Shown: positions 17,596 through 25,604 of the stretch, one piece after another
How the letters are laid out: each line of letters opens with the position of its first letter
Numbering within the stretch: the stretch's first letter is position 1
Source of the DNA: [Flexibacter] sp. ATCC 35208
GTDB lineage: Bacteria > Bacteroidota > Bacteroidia > Chitinophagales > Chitinophagaceae
Reading direction: 5' to 3'
Assembly: GCF_001975825.1 (NCBI RefSeq)
Contig: NZ_MTKN01000008.1
Location: forward strand, 122,291 to 183,528
DNA length: 61,238 bases
The notes under the pieces: generated by a model
Database searches by the model: none
What the model was told of the DNA's origin: nothing
The model's input: only the letters and a program-made list of their open reading frames with translations
Translations under genes and position numbers: made by a program

Positions 17596-18058
17596 TGCAC
17601 AGGATTTGCACAAAGTAATGCTGGTGGGAAAATAGAGGATCACTTTCCCGACGTCAGGAAGGTGATCGAGGCAGGAAAAGGAGCTCAACAGGAAATACAG
17701 ATATTATGCTTATACGCTATGCCTGCTACTTGAGAGCACAAAATGGAGATTCCAGAAAGCCGGAAGTTGCCTTTGCACAGACTTATTTTGCTGTCCAAAC
17801 ACGAAGAGCAGAAATAATTGAACAAAGATTGCTGGAATTTGAAAGAGTGAAAGCAAGGGAAAAGTTAAGTCAAACAGAGCGACAATTATCAGGAATATTA
17901 TATGAAAGAGGTGTTGATGATAAAGGCTTTGCGATAATCCGGGCAAAAGGAGATCAAGCGCTTTTCCGGTTATCTACATCACAGTTAAAGAAAAAAACGG
18001 GTGTTCCGGAAACGAGGCCATAGCCGATTTTCTGCCTACTATTAGCATTAAAGCAAAT
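17596..18058 (+). pseudogene. dinD remnant (DNA-damage-inducible protein D family)
   Basis: Three frames together spell the DinD C-terminal domain: [22 protein letters not shown] (from about 17626), then after a shift near 17695 [31 protein letters not shown] (from 17715), then after a second shift near 18020 ADFLPTISIKA. The N-terminal BRO-type domain is missing; the remnant starts right behind the tRNA-fragment terminator. Its middle frame alone gives a 105-residue open frame at 17706-18023, which should not be taken as a gene. DinD-like genes are often carried by mobile elements. Confidence 0.8.
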
Positions 18059-18062
18059 ATCA

Positions 18063-18203
18063 CTGGCGGGTACAGCTGCTGGTACATACGTTACTTTTCA
18101 ACAAATATCTATTGCATTAGGCGTATGTATTACAGGCGGGTTGTTTTTACAATTGACAGGCAATGCTCCTGACTGGCAACAATGGTTACATGCTTATAGA
18201 TAG
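18063..18203 (+). pseudogene. C-terminal fragment of an MFS-type transporter
   Basis: The frame reads LAGTAAGTYVTFQQISIALG, then a hydrophobic segment and GNAPDWQQWLHAYR before a TAG, the typical last helix and tail of a DHA2/EmrB-like MFS permease. No start and no upstream body exist; it directly abuts the dinD remnant in another frame. It is a 46-codon scar of a larger gene. Confidence 0.65.
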
Positions 18204-18294
18204 GCTACTGGAATGAATGTACTTTCCCTGCTGATCGTAAATTATTTATTAAGCAAATTGCACTAACTTGAAGCGATTGAAAAACCGTTTTACA

Positions 18295-18729
18295 ATGACA
18301 TTGGAAAGAGCTATTGAAATCGCCGTTGCAGCCCATCACGGTCAGAAAGATAAGTACGGAGCCCCTTATATCGGACATGTATTAAGAGTCATGAACATGG
18401 GTATTACAGTAGAAGAAAAAATTGTAGGCGCACTCCACGATGTAGTCGAAGATACAGACTGGACTTTTGAAAAGCTCGCTGCTGAAGGGCTGCCGCCAAA
18501 ACTACTGGAAGCATTAAAAGGGGTTACTAAACTATCAGAAGATGAAGACTATGATCATTTTGTAGATCGTACCTTACAAAATCCATTATCCTGCGCTGTA
18601 AAAATGAACGATCTCACGGATAATATGGATATAAAACGCATCCCGGAAGTAACTGAAAAAGACATAGCCAGATTAAACAAATATCTAAAAGCTTACCGCA
18701 AAATTGCTGCAAAGAGAATTGGTAATTAA
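18295..18729 (+). CDS. HD-domain phosphohydrolase (RelA/SpoT hydrolase-like)
   Basis: 144 residues from the ATG at 18295; a TTG nine codons earlier is possible. HD-domain metal motifs are H in YIGHVLRV and HD in VGALHDVVEDTDWT, with the final conserved Asp in AVKMNDLTDNMD. This matches the small stand-alone (p)ppGpp hydrolase-like branch (MESH1/SpoT HD), which has no synthetase domain. Substrate could be (p)ppGpp or another nucleotide; that is family inference. It lies alone beside the gene debris and before a 33-bp tandem repeat. Confidence 0.82.
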   Translation: MTLERAIEIAVAAHHGQKDKYGAPYIGHVLRVMNMGITVEEKIVGALHDVVEDTDWTFEKLAAEGLPPKLLEALKGVTKLSEDEDYDHFVDRTLQNPLSCAVKMNDLTDNMDIKRIPEVTEKDIARLNKYLKAYRKIAAKRIGN

Positions 18730-18735
18730 GCATCC

Positions 18736-18801
18736 AAAAATGGTCATCCAAATTAGTGGCTATTGAGCAAAAATGGTCATCCAAATTAGTGGCTGTTGAG
18801 C
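18736..18801. repeat. Two tandem 33-bp repeats
   Basis: Unit beginning AAAAATGGTCATCC and containing AAATTAGTGGCT, repeated twice with one mismatch (CTATTG versus CTGTTG), then a partial AAAAAATG. The pattern resembles the repeated end sequences of some insertion sequences (IS21-like), but no transposase is present, so a remnant end is only a guess. Confidence 0.75.
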
Positions 18802-18859
18802 AAAAAATGAGCCTCCCAAAAATTGCTGTGGGCCAGGGCTCTTCTGTTGAACCAACCCG

Positions 18860-20068
18860 CTATTCCAGCAACTGACTCAACCCTTCTTTCTCAAAAATAA
18901 GTCTGCCGAACTTCAGGTCAGACCAACCCCTATCCAGTCGATAACTATTCACTGGTACCCCATCCTGTATGCCTGCTCGTAACTGATACGGTTCGTATAA
19001 TTCCGAAGGTAATAAGCCCTGCAACTGGTACAAATGTGTCGAAATAATAAAATGACATTGCCTGAACTGACTCAACCCTTTAATGGTAGTAAACGTCACC
19101 TCCATCGCATCATCTATATTCGTACCCCTGAATATCTCATCAAATATGGCAAAGCACCGCTGCCCCGCCTTCGCCTGTATGGCCGTATTTTTAAGGTGCA
19201 CGATCTCCTGCATAAAATGACTAAATCCATTCTTCAGATCATCCGTCACATTGATCGCCACTAACACCTGGTCATAAAACGGTATCCTACAATTCTCCGC
19301 CGGCACTGCCAACCCGATATGTGCCAAAGATACACACAGCCCTATCGCCTTTAAAGTCGTCGATTTTCCCGACATATTCGGCCCTGTCAATACAATCATA
19401 TTACTCGTCGTTTGCAGGTTGTTTTTGACCGGATTTGTTACCATAGGGTGCCAGAACTCCTCTATCACAAAATTATCTGCAGAAAAGGAAGGAATAGTAA
19501 ATCCGTACTTAATCGTACCCATGGCCAGTGACCACCATGCCTCATATTCAAACAGCGAATCCCAGAACCTGGCTGTCAGGTTCCTCTCCCTGCATGCCAC
19601 CAGTTTGCGGGCAAAAGAAAATGTCTGCTGAAAGGTCAGTTCTTTGGGGAGTTTATCAATCTCCAATGTTTCATACAGTTCCTTGGCCGACCCGGCAAAA
19701 TCTTCCAGCAATGGTATGCCATGCAATGGAAGCAGGTATTTCCCATAAATATTACGAAGCAACCGGATCGTTTGTAAACACCTCCCCTGCAACTGGTACC
19801 TGTCCTTCCCAAAATATTGACCAATAGTACTCTCCGGCTGCTCGACATAGGTAGTGAACTGATACACCTCCTGCAAGTCTGCCTTATGATAGGTAAAACC
19901 CTGTATCCGCTCCCAGTAAAACAAAAATGCCTGTAATAACTGCTGCCGCTCCAAAGTCGCAGAAAACGACAATCGGGGTACCGAAAAGATCTGATACAAC
20001 CGCTCACTGGATGAAGGATGTATGGTATAGTCAAATAAGTGGATAATTTCTTTTTCAATGTAGGGCAT
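18860..20068 (-). CDS. MutS-related ATPase (short, no mismatch-recognition domain)
   Basis: 402 residues, less than half of MutS. Residues 1-200 are a helical core/lever region (YEAWWSLAMGT). The ABC-type ATPase follows: Walker A TGPNMSGKSTT (about residue 230), Walker B CFAIFDEIFRGTN, and the switch His in HFIISTHLYQL. The N-terminal mismatch-binding and connector domains are missing, as in other small Bacteroidota MutS-like proteins whose roles in repair or recombination are not settled. It is transcribed divergently from tmk across an 11-bp iterated repeat array. Confidence 0.85.
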   Translation of the reverse strand: MPYIEKEIIHLFDYTIHPSSSERLYQIFSVPRLSFSATLERQQLLQAFLFYWERIQGFTYHKADLQEVYQFTTYVEQPESTIGQYFGKDRYQLQGRCLQTIRLLRNIYGKYLLPLHGIPLLEDFAGSAKELYETLEIDKLPKELTFQQTFSFARKLVACRERNLTARFWDSLFEYEAWWSLAMGTIKYGFTIPSFSADNFVIEEFWHPMVTNPVKNNLQTTSNMIVLTGPNMSGKSTTLKAIGLCVSLAHIGLAVPAENCRIPFYDQVLVAINVTDDLKNGFSHFMQEIVHLKNTAIQAKAGQRCFAIFDEIFRGTNIDDAMEVTFTTIKGLSQFRQCHFIISTHLYQLQGLLPSELYEPYQLRAGIQDGVPVNSYRLDRGWSDLKFGRLIFEKEGLSQLLE

Positions 20069-20183
20069 AAAGTCACTGGATTATAGACATTAAAAATAAT
20101 GTTTAACTCCCTTAAGGTTATGTTAAAGCCTATATAGCAAATAACACCTTCGTCTATAAGTATCATCCATAGGTCTCTCCCGG

Positions 20184-20283
20184 AGATAACCCGTCTATAA
20201 CCCGCCTATAAGCCGCCCATAAGCCGTAGATAACCCGCATCTATATAGAGGCGGGTTATCTACGGCTTATCTATGAGTTACCA
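20184..20283. repeat. 11-bp iterated repeats forming a large inverted repeat
   Basis: Five head-to-tail 11-mers at 20184-20238 (AGATAACCCGT, CTATAACCCGC, CTATAAGCCGC, CCATAAGCCGT, AGATAACCCGC), then a 12-bp spacer centred on the palindrome CTATATAG, then inverted copies at 20251-20283 (GCGGGTTATCT, ACGGCTTATCT, ATGAGTTACCA). A perfect 20-bp stem pairs 20219-20238 with 20251-20270. It fills the gap between the divergent MutS-like and tmk genes; no coding potential was seen. Confidence 0.9.
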
Positions 20284-20399
20284 CCGGGTCACCTATATGT
20301 TCATGTGCAGGATATGCTACCTCTGAACCGGATATCCAACTCAACCCGGATTCACAAACCTGAACCGGATGTAATATCTTTACCCCCTAAACCAGATCA

Positions 20400-21092
20400 A
20401 TGCAGAAGAGCAGATTTATAGCCATCGAAGGATTAGATGGGGCAGGAAAATCGACCCAGATTGACTTATTGACCAATTATTACCACCAGCAGGGTATAGA
20501 AACCCGCTTCGTACACTTCCCAAGAAGTCAGAACGGAGGCGTATTTGGCGACCTGGTAGCTAAATTCCTGCGCGGTGAGTTCGGCGATGTGAAAAATGTA
20601 CACCCACAATTGGTGGCCCTTATTTTTGCAGAAGACAGAAAAGACTTTGCCAGCACTATCAACGAATGGCTGGCTGATGGCTATACTGTGCTGGTTGACA
20701 GGTATGTATTGTCCAATATCGCCTTTCAGTGTGCTAAACTGAATACTGATGCGGAAAAACAGGAATTGCGGGACTGGATCAACATGTTTGAATATGAATA
20801 CAACCGTATTCCCCAGCCAGACCTCTCCATTTACCTGGATGTGCCTTTCTCCCACACCGAGCAGGCTCTGACCAAAAGAATGAAAAATGAAGACCGCAGC
20901 TACCTGAATGGTAAGGAAGATATCCATGAAAAGGACTTCTCCCTCCAGCTCGCGGTGAAAAAAGAATACGAAATCCTGGCAGATACAGACCCTGCCATTA
21001 CCAAAATAGTATGCTATAATGGGGCAAACGAGATGCGTACCATTGCAGACATCCATGCCAGCATCATAGCCTGCCTTGAAAAACTGATTTAA
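20400..21092 (+). CDS. tmk: Thymidylate kinase
   Basis: 230 residues. P-loop IEGLDGAGKSTQ (about residues 9-20), the dTMP-binding region FPRSQNGGVFGDLVAKFLRGE, the DR motif LVDRYVLSNIAFQ and a lid-like Arg-containing segment KRMKNEDRSY. It phosphorylates dTMP to dTDP for DNA synthesis. It is slightly longer than the usual 205-215 residues, within the thymidylate kinase-like range of Bacteroidota. Its upstream region contains the 11-bp repeat array. Confidence 0.92.
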   Translation: MQKSRFIAIEGLDGAGKSTQIDLLTNYYHQQGIETRFVHFPRSQNGGVFGDLVAKFLRGEFGDVKNVHPQLVALIFAEDRKDFASTINEWLADGYTVLVDRYVLSNIAFQCAKLNTDAEKQELRDWINMFEYEYNRIPQPDLSIYLDVPFSHTEQALTKRMKNEDRSYLNGKEDIHEKDFSLQLAVKKEYEILADTDPAITKIVCYNGANEMRTIADIHASIIACLEKLI

Positions 21093-21235
21093 TACATTCC
21101 TGAAAGTGGAAATCAGCAGGGGTTTTTCTGAAAAAAAAGCGATTTGCCAGCAGGTATACGCCTCATTTTCAGGAAATAATTTCCTTAAGGGGAAGCCCAT
21201 TCACCAAATCCATTTTCAGCAAAAAAGGAGAAATT

Positions 21236-21994
21236 ATGTCCATTACATCCACAACAGAACTAACCGGCATGCAGGCCATCAGTGAAGTAGTTGGCAAAGT
21301 GTTGCAGCAGATGCGTCAATATGCCGCACCCGGCATGTCTACGAAAGAACTGGATGAGTATGGGGGCGCCTTATTACAACAAATGGGCGCCAGATCAGCA
21401 CCAAAAATCACTTACGGATTTCCTGGGTTTACCTGCATCAGCGTGAACAATGAAGTTGCCCACGGTATCCCTTCTGCAAAGAGAATTTTACAACCCGGCG
21501 ACCTGGTAAATGTGGATGTGTCCGCAGAACTGGCGGGATACTATGCTGACAATGGCGGTTCCTTCATTTTAGGCGAAGATATTCACCACCATGCCCGTCT
21601 TGTCAATGCCTCTATCGAAATCCTGCACAAAGCTATCAGCAATATCAGCGATGGTGTACGCCTCTCCCACATTGGCCGTATTGTGGAAGATGCCGCCAGA
21701 GAAAAAGGATACAGGGTAATCAGGAACCTGGTGGGGCACGGTATAGGCAGAAGTCTGCACGAAGCGCCTAGAGAGATCCCTAACTTCTATGACCGGTTCA
21801 ACAGAACCCGTTTCCGCAGCAATTCTGTGGTTGCGATCGAGACCTTTATCTCTACCGGGGCTAACTATGCTGAAACATTGGGGGATGGCTGGACACTGGT
21901 GACCAAAGATGGCAGTTTTGTGGCCCAGCATGAGCATACTGTGCTTGTAACGAGTGGGGAACCTATTATTCTGACTGCGTCAAATGGAATATAG
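21236..21994 (+). CDS. map: Type I methionine aminopeptidase
   Basis: 252 residues, normal length. Metal-site residues appear in order: LVNVDVSAELAGYYADNGGSF (two Asp), GHGIGRSLHEAP (His), AIETFIST (Glu) and AQHEHTVLV (Glu). The usual DTSR after the second Asp is DNGG here, marking a variant branch of the family. A rare clear Shine-Dalgarno (AAGGAG at 21225-21230) sits 5 bp before the ATG and fixes the start. It removes initiator Met from nascent proteins. It lies 143 bp after tmk. Confidence 0.93.
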   Translation: MSITSTTELTGMQAISEVVGKVLQQMRQYAAPGMSTKELDEYGGALLQQMGARSAPKITYGFPGFTCISVNNEVAHGIPSAKRILQPGDLVNVDVSAELAGYYADNGGSFILGEDIHHHARLVNASIEILHKAISNISDGVRLSHIGRIVEDAAREKGYRVIRNLVGHGIGRSLHEAPREIPNFYDRFNRTRFRSNSVVAIETFISTGANYAETLGDGWTLVTKDGSFVAQHEHTVLVTSGEPIILTASNGI

Positions 21995-22128
21995 GGTTTT
22001 CACGGATAGCCTAAAAATTGGCATAGATTATACATTCAAGATGTAGAATGATTCTCTAATATAGCTGACAATGATTGGATCTCCAACTATACAACCAGAT
22101 GATACCACTCATTGATAAAATACTATTG

Positions 22129-23238
22129 TTATTTGATTTCGAAGATGTAGAATTGAGTTTCTTCTTTGTCTGAGAAATTATTGTCTGCCACACATATAAG
22201 GCTTCTGTGGCCATTTGGCAGTAGAGGGCCAAGGGTCATTCCTTCCACATTATCCACATAGGTATTCAGACTTTCAAAATTGAACAAAGGTTTTTTCACT
22301 ACAGGTGTAAAGTGCGTATCTGTCTGCAAAGATTGAATAGCCGATACATCTGTGGCATGAGAAAGGTCTGCCTTGTAGAGCCGGATGGTACAATTCTTTA
22401 CCCCGGTAGAAAAAGAGCGCTCCATGATGAGCAACTGGTTTTCTGAAAGCACCAGGATATCAGGAATACCATTGATGGCAAAACCATCGGCAGGTACAGG
22501 TGCTGCTGCAATAGGTGCCAGTTTGTAGGCAAACTGAGCAATGGGTTGCCTGGTTTGCAGATTGTATTTGATAATGCGGATCCAGGCAGTGGTGTCTTTT
22601 AGCCCTGCACGGGGACCATCTTCATAACGGGGTTCTTCGACACTGACGAACATGTATTTACCATCGGGGGTGAAACCCAATCCTTCGAAAGTACCGTTTT
22701 TGCGGGGACCATTGTTGGTAGCCTGCATATGCATTTGTGCAGGGATGGGGAAGGTATCGGGAAAATGCCCGTCGCGGGAGAGTTCGTATATAGCCGGATC
22801 TTTTAGTATGGTGTCTTTGGCGTTCACGATGCGCTCTCCTTCACTGCTCCAGATGAGGTGATCAGCGTGTGGGTTGTAGCGCATGGCTTCCGGATCTGGT
22901 GCGAGGTTTTTTGTAGCGGGAAAAGGATGGCCGTCGCGCATCGGGAGGGTATTTACAGCGGTGAAGGTCACCTTATCATCGTTTACCGGTACCTGTGCGG
23001 TATAGTAACGGGCTGCTTCGTGTTCAGAACGGTCATCGCAGATGAGGTAATATACATTGCGGGCGCTGTCGTAATCGATACCTGAGAGGCCTCCTATTGT
23101 CGTACCGTTGAAGGTTGTATTGTAAGGAATAATGTGCTTGTGTAGCAGGTGGAGTTGAGATACATCCAAAGTATTCACAGGTTGACGGGAGGTGCTGCAG
23201 GCTGCTAAGAGCAGGCTAAACAAAAGATATTTTCTCAT
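22129..23238 (-). CDS. Esterase-like phytase-family lipoprotein
   Basis: 369 residues from the ATG at 23238, which starts a lipoprotein signal (MRKYLLFSLLLAACSTSRQ, lipobox Cys about residue 14). The longer frame to 23358 runs through the upstream terminator and is unlikely. The body matches the esterase-like activity of phytase domain: IGGLSGIDYD, LICDDRSEHE, DPEAMRYNPH, GLGFTPDGKYMFVSVEE, NVEGMTLGPLL, a beta-propeller pattern. Probably an outer- or inner-membrane-anchored phosphoesterase; substrate unknown. Confidence 0.85.
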   Translation of the reverse strand: MRKYLLFSLLLAACSTSRQPVNTLDVSQLHLLHKHIIPYNTTFNGTTIGGLSGIDYDSARNVYYLICDDRSEHEAARYYTAQVPVNDDKVTFTAVNTLPMRDGHPFPATKNLAPDPEAMRYNPHADHLIWSSEGERIVNAKDTILKDPAIYELSRDGHFPDTFPIPAQMHMQATNNGPRKNGTFEGLGFTPDGKYMFVSVEEPRYEDGPRAGLKDTTAWIRIIKYNLQTRQPIAQFAYKLAPIAAAPVPADGFAINGIPDILVLSENQLLIMERSFSTGVKNCTIRLYKADLSHATDVSAIQSLQTDTHFTPVVKKPLFNFESLNTYVDNVEGMTLGPLLPNGHRSLICVADNNFSDKEETQFYIFEIK

Positions 23239-23263
23239 AGCAGCAAAGGTAAAGCCCTTTAAG

Positions 23264-23295
23264 AAAAAAGCCTTTGCCTTTGGCAAAAGCTTTTT
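23264..23295 (-). terminator. Intrinsic terminator after the ferritin-like pair
   Basis: 14-bp stem AAAAAGCCTTTGCC / GGCAAAAGCTTTTT with one mismatch and a TTT loop, 38 bp beyond the second ferritin-like gene on the minus strand. Confidence 0.7.
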
Positions 23296-23332
23296 CAAAA
23301 AAATTTTTTCGGCCTTCGGCCAGCGAAAAGGA

Positions 23333-24145
23333 TTACTGAACGATAAAGAGATTCGCAATCGCTAATACCTCATCTTTCGTAAGCGGTTCATCAAATGATT
23401 CCGTTGCAGCATCCTGTGTTACCAGTGAAGTAATGCCGGTAATAGTGATGTTTGCCTGTACCTCATTTTCTTCACCATTGTATACAGGTTGTGTAGCGGC
23501 GATATCGGTATACTTACCCATGATCCATGGTTTTATTTTAGTATTCCCGGTAGATGCACGGCGCATAGAACGGATATGCGCAGCATGCCTTGCTTCGATA
23601 GAGTGAATCTGCAATGCTGCTGTGAGCACTGTCGGATTTTCCATCAGTGTAGCTGCCTGTCCTTTGTAGGCTCTTACACCGGTATCTTCAAATGCCTGTG
23701 CTACGCCCAGCAGTGTTGCATAGTTAGTAAATACATCGCTGAAAGTACCACCCGCAGTAAAGTCGAAGGTTGGTTTATCAACAGGTGTACCACTTGAACT
23801 GGTAATGGCACTTTTCAGAAAAGCAACATGCGCATTTTCATGTGTACCGATAGTCGTAAATGCATTCAGCGATGCGGCGGTGGGGAATAAGGAAGTATGT
23901 GTGATTGCCTCGGCATAGAAAGCTGCTTCCAGGTATTCCAGTGTGAGGGCAAAGTTCAGCACTGCCAGTACATCAGATGGCGTACGACCATACGCTTTTT
24001 TCAACATGCTGCCGAGTGCAAAAGGTACGGCTGTCAAAGCCATCACACGGCCAAACTGCTTCATCACATTTCTGCGGGAATCCAGCCTGTCATAAATTTC
24101 AGGATCTTTTTTCTCTATTTCAGAAAAGATATTTTGCAGGTCCAT
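23333..24145 (-). CDS. Ferritin-like domain protein (second of pair)
   Basis: 270 residues. After a short N-terminal region with a hydrophobic segment (FGRVMALTAVPFALGSML) comes a four-helix ferritin-like domain: LNFALTLEYLEAAFYAEAI, GTHENAHVAFLKSAI, AQAFEDTGVRAYKG and SIEARHAAHIRSM; the Glu and ExxH residues would bind a di-metal centre. The family (PF13668 type) is exported and of unknown function, possibly oxidative-stress related. It follows its paralogue by 17 bp, so the two are one operon. Confidence 0.83.
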   Translation of the reverse strand: MDLQNIFSEIEKKDPEIYDRLDSRRNVMKQFGRVMALTAVPFALGSMLKKAYGRTPSDVLAVLNFALTLEYLEAAFYAEAITHTSLFPTAASLNAFTTIGTHENAHVAFLKSAITSSSGTPVDKPTFDFTAGGTFSDVFTNYATLLGVAQAFEDTGVRAYKGQAATLMENPTVLTAALQIHSIEARHAAHIRSMRRASTGNTKIKPWIMGKYTDIAATQPVYNGEENEVQANITITGITSLVTQDAATESFDEPLTKDEVLAIANLFIVQ

Positions 24146-24162
24146 GAGTGTAGAATTTAAAG

Positions 24163-24867
24163 TTATTTTGGAAGTGTGTTGGTATTGATCTGGGTTTTGA
24201 TATATACACTGGCGGCGGCGAATACATCAGTAGGTGTTGTAGCCCCATCCAGACCATTACTATCAGCATTGGAAGAGAAGGTACCATTACTTACCAGATC
24301 GCGGATATAAGCCGCATGACGCGCTTCTACAGATACAATTTTTCCGGCCAGTGCCAGGTAAGCAGGCGTAGTAATGTATTTACCGGCGCCATTGTATGCT
24401 GCTACACCCAGGTCTTCGAACGTTTGTGCTGCTGCAAGTACTTTATCTCTGCTGGTAAAATCGATGGTGCTGAAATCGACCTGTAAATCCTGGATAGCCC
24501 CTGTACTGAGTGCTTTACGGAAGAATTCACGGTGTGCAATTTCGTGATTGCGGATATCGGTCAGCAGTGTCATTTCTGAGTCGCTGATGCCGCTATACGG
24601 TGTAAGTATTACCTGTGTATAAAATGCTGCTTCCAGCTGTTCGAGTGCGAATGCATAATTCAATACGGCGACATCCCCACTACCGAGGCTAACACCAGTA
24701 CCATCATTAGTATCATCATCACTACAACTGCTTAATACAGAGCCTGCAGAGAGTATAGCAGCACTCATACCTGCATATTTGAGAAATGTACGGCGATGTA
24801 CATTAGGCATGGCAAAGCCATCCTCGTTACCATTACTGGTTACGGAGTGGGTTTTCCGTGTGAACAT
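24163..24867 (-). CDS. Tat-exported ferritin-like domain protein (first of pair)
   Basis: 234 residues. A twin-arginine signal (HRRTFLKYAG, about residues 24-33) precedes a hydrophobic stretch and a lipobox-like SVLSSC, so export by Tat and possibly lipidation are likely. The ferritin-like helices are LNYAFALEQLEAAFYTQV, IRNHEIAHREFFRKA, AQTFEDLGVAAYNG and SVEARHAAYIRDL. It is the first gene of a two-gene operon with a clear paralogue; the Tat signal implies that the metal centre is loaded in the cytoplasm. Confidence 0.85.
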   Translation of the reverse strand: MFTRKTHSVTSNGNEDGFAMPNVHRRTFLKYAGMSAAILSAGSVLSSCSDDDTNDGTGVSLGSGDVAVLNYAFALEQLEAAFYTQVILTPYSGISDSEMTLLTDIRNHEIAHREFFRKALSTGAIQDLQVDFSTIDFTSRDKVLAAAQTFEDLGVAAYNGAGKYITTPAYLALAGKIVSVEARHAAYIRDLVSNGTFSSNADSNGLDGATTPTDVFAAASVYIKTQINTNTLPK

Positions 24868-25057
24868 AATAAAGGAGTTTTAAAAATTAGAGAATGAAAC
24901 AAACATTACATGACTAGCTACAACTTAACATGGTCGATTTTTGGGTAATTCTTCACAAGTGTAACGATAAGATATACGAGCATGATTTCCATCTGGTTTT
25001 ATTTTTCTGAAAAACCATTACCGATGCTGTTTTTAGACGAATTGAATATATATAACA

Positions 25058-25105
25058 TGTTACAGCCGACTCAAGAAGGATTACCTTCTTACAGTCGGCT
25101 GCAAC
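25058..25105. repeat. Strong imperfect inverted repeat
   Basis: Arms containing CAGCCGACT...AAGAAGG and CCTTCTT...AGTCGGCTG with an ATTA loop. There is no T-run on either strand. It sits between the ferritin-like operon and the small membrane protein gene, and could be a weak terminator or an RNA structure. Confidence 0.7.
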
Positions 25106-25135
25106 ATGAAATTTCTAATTCTGAGGTAGTCTGTT

Positions 25136-25288
25136 TTAAACAGCTCTACCGCGTATTATATTTACAAGGATAGCAATAATTGCTAATACCAGCAAAGTGT
25201 GAATCAAACTACCTGCGGAGTAAACAAACACGCCCAAAACCCATCCGATGATCAGAATAATCGCGATTAAATAAAGTAAGCCGTTCAT
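25136..25288 (-). CDS. Lmo0937-family small membrane protein
   Basis: 50 residues, from the ATG at 25288 to the TAA at 25136: MNGLLYLIAIILIIGWVLGV followed by FVYSAGSLIHTLLVLAIIAI and LVNIIRGRAV. Two membrane helices joined by a short SAGS turn are the hallmark of the lmo0937 family, common in Bacteroidota and often near stress genes. Function unknown. It is too short for ordinary gene finders and may be missed in annotation. Confidence 0.85.
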   Translation of the reverse strand: MNGLLYLIAIILIIGWVLGVFVYSAGSLIHTLLVLAIIAILVNIIRGRAV

Positions 25289-25308
25289 ATCAAAAAGATT
25301 TGGTTATC

Positions 25309-25530
25309 TTAAGGAATAGAAAATTTATGCCAGTTAAGCAACTCTGCTTTGAGAAGTGCTTCTGATAGCGATGTAAACCGTTTTAGCACCCCGGAATCCC
25401 TATACATACTGCGTTTGCGGCCAAAAGGCTTTGTAGAACATATTCCCCGGAGGGAGGTAAAATGTACGCTACTGATAAGTGCTTTCCGTCGGCAGTAAGT
25501 ATATTCATTGCGGGCCAGGTAATAAACCAT
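25309..25530 (-). CDS. Possible small hypothetical protein
   Basis: 73 codons from an ATG at 25530. The predicted protein is basic (CRRKALISS, FGRKRSMYRD) with a helical C-terminus (SLSEALLKAELL). I recognise no family, no Shine-Dalgarno and no promoter box. It fills the gap between the small membrane protein gene and a divergent PA2169-family gene. It could be chance. Confidence 0.3.
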   Translation of the reverse strand: MVYYLARNEYTYCRRKALISSVHFTSLRGICSTKPFGRKRSMYRDSGVLKRFTSLSEALLKAELLNWHKFSIP

Positions 25531-25604
25531 GGTATCTGAAAAGGCTGGTCACATTTTTGAAATTAAAGAACACAACAATCTTCATTCATTTTAAAACTAC
25601 CATC

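Noticed and set aside
17706..18023. 105-residue open frame as a functional gene
   Set aside because: It is the middle piece of a frameshifted dinD remnant, whose other parts continue in neighbouring frames on both sides.
20219..20270. Intrinsic terminator for the divergent genes
   Set aside because: The stem has no T-run on either strand and lies upstream, not downstream, of both genes.
20184..20283. CRISPR array
   Set aside because: The repeats are only 11 bp, directly abutting with no spacers, and partly inverted; no cas genes are near.
24982..25173. 63-residue open frame on the plus strand
   Set aside because: It crosses a strong hairpin and overlaps the small membrane protein gene; no family or start signal seen.
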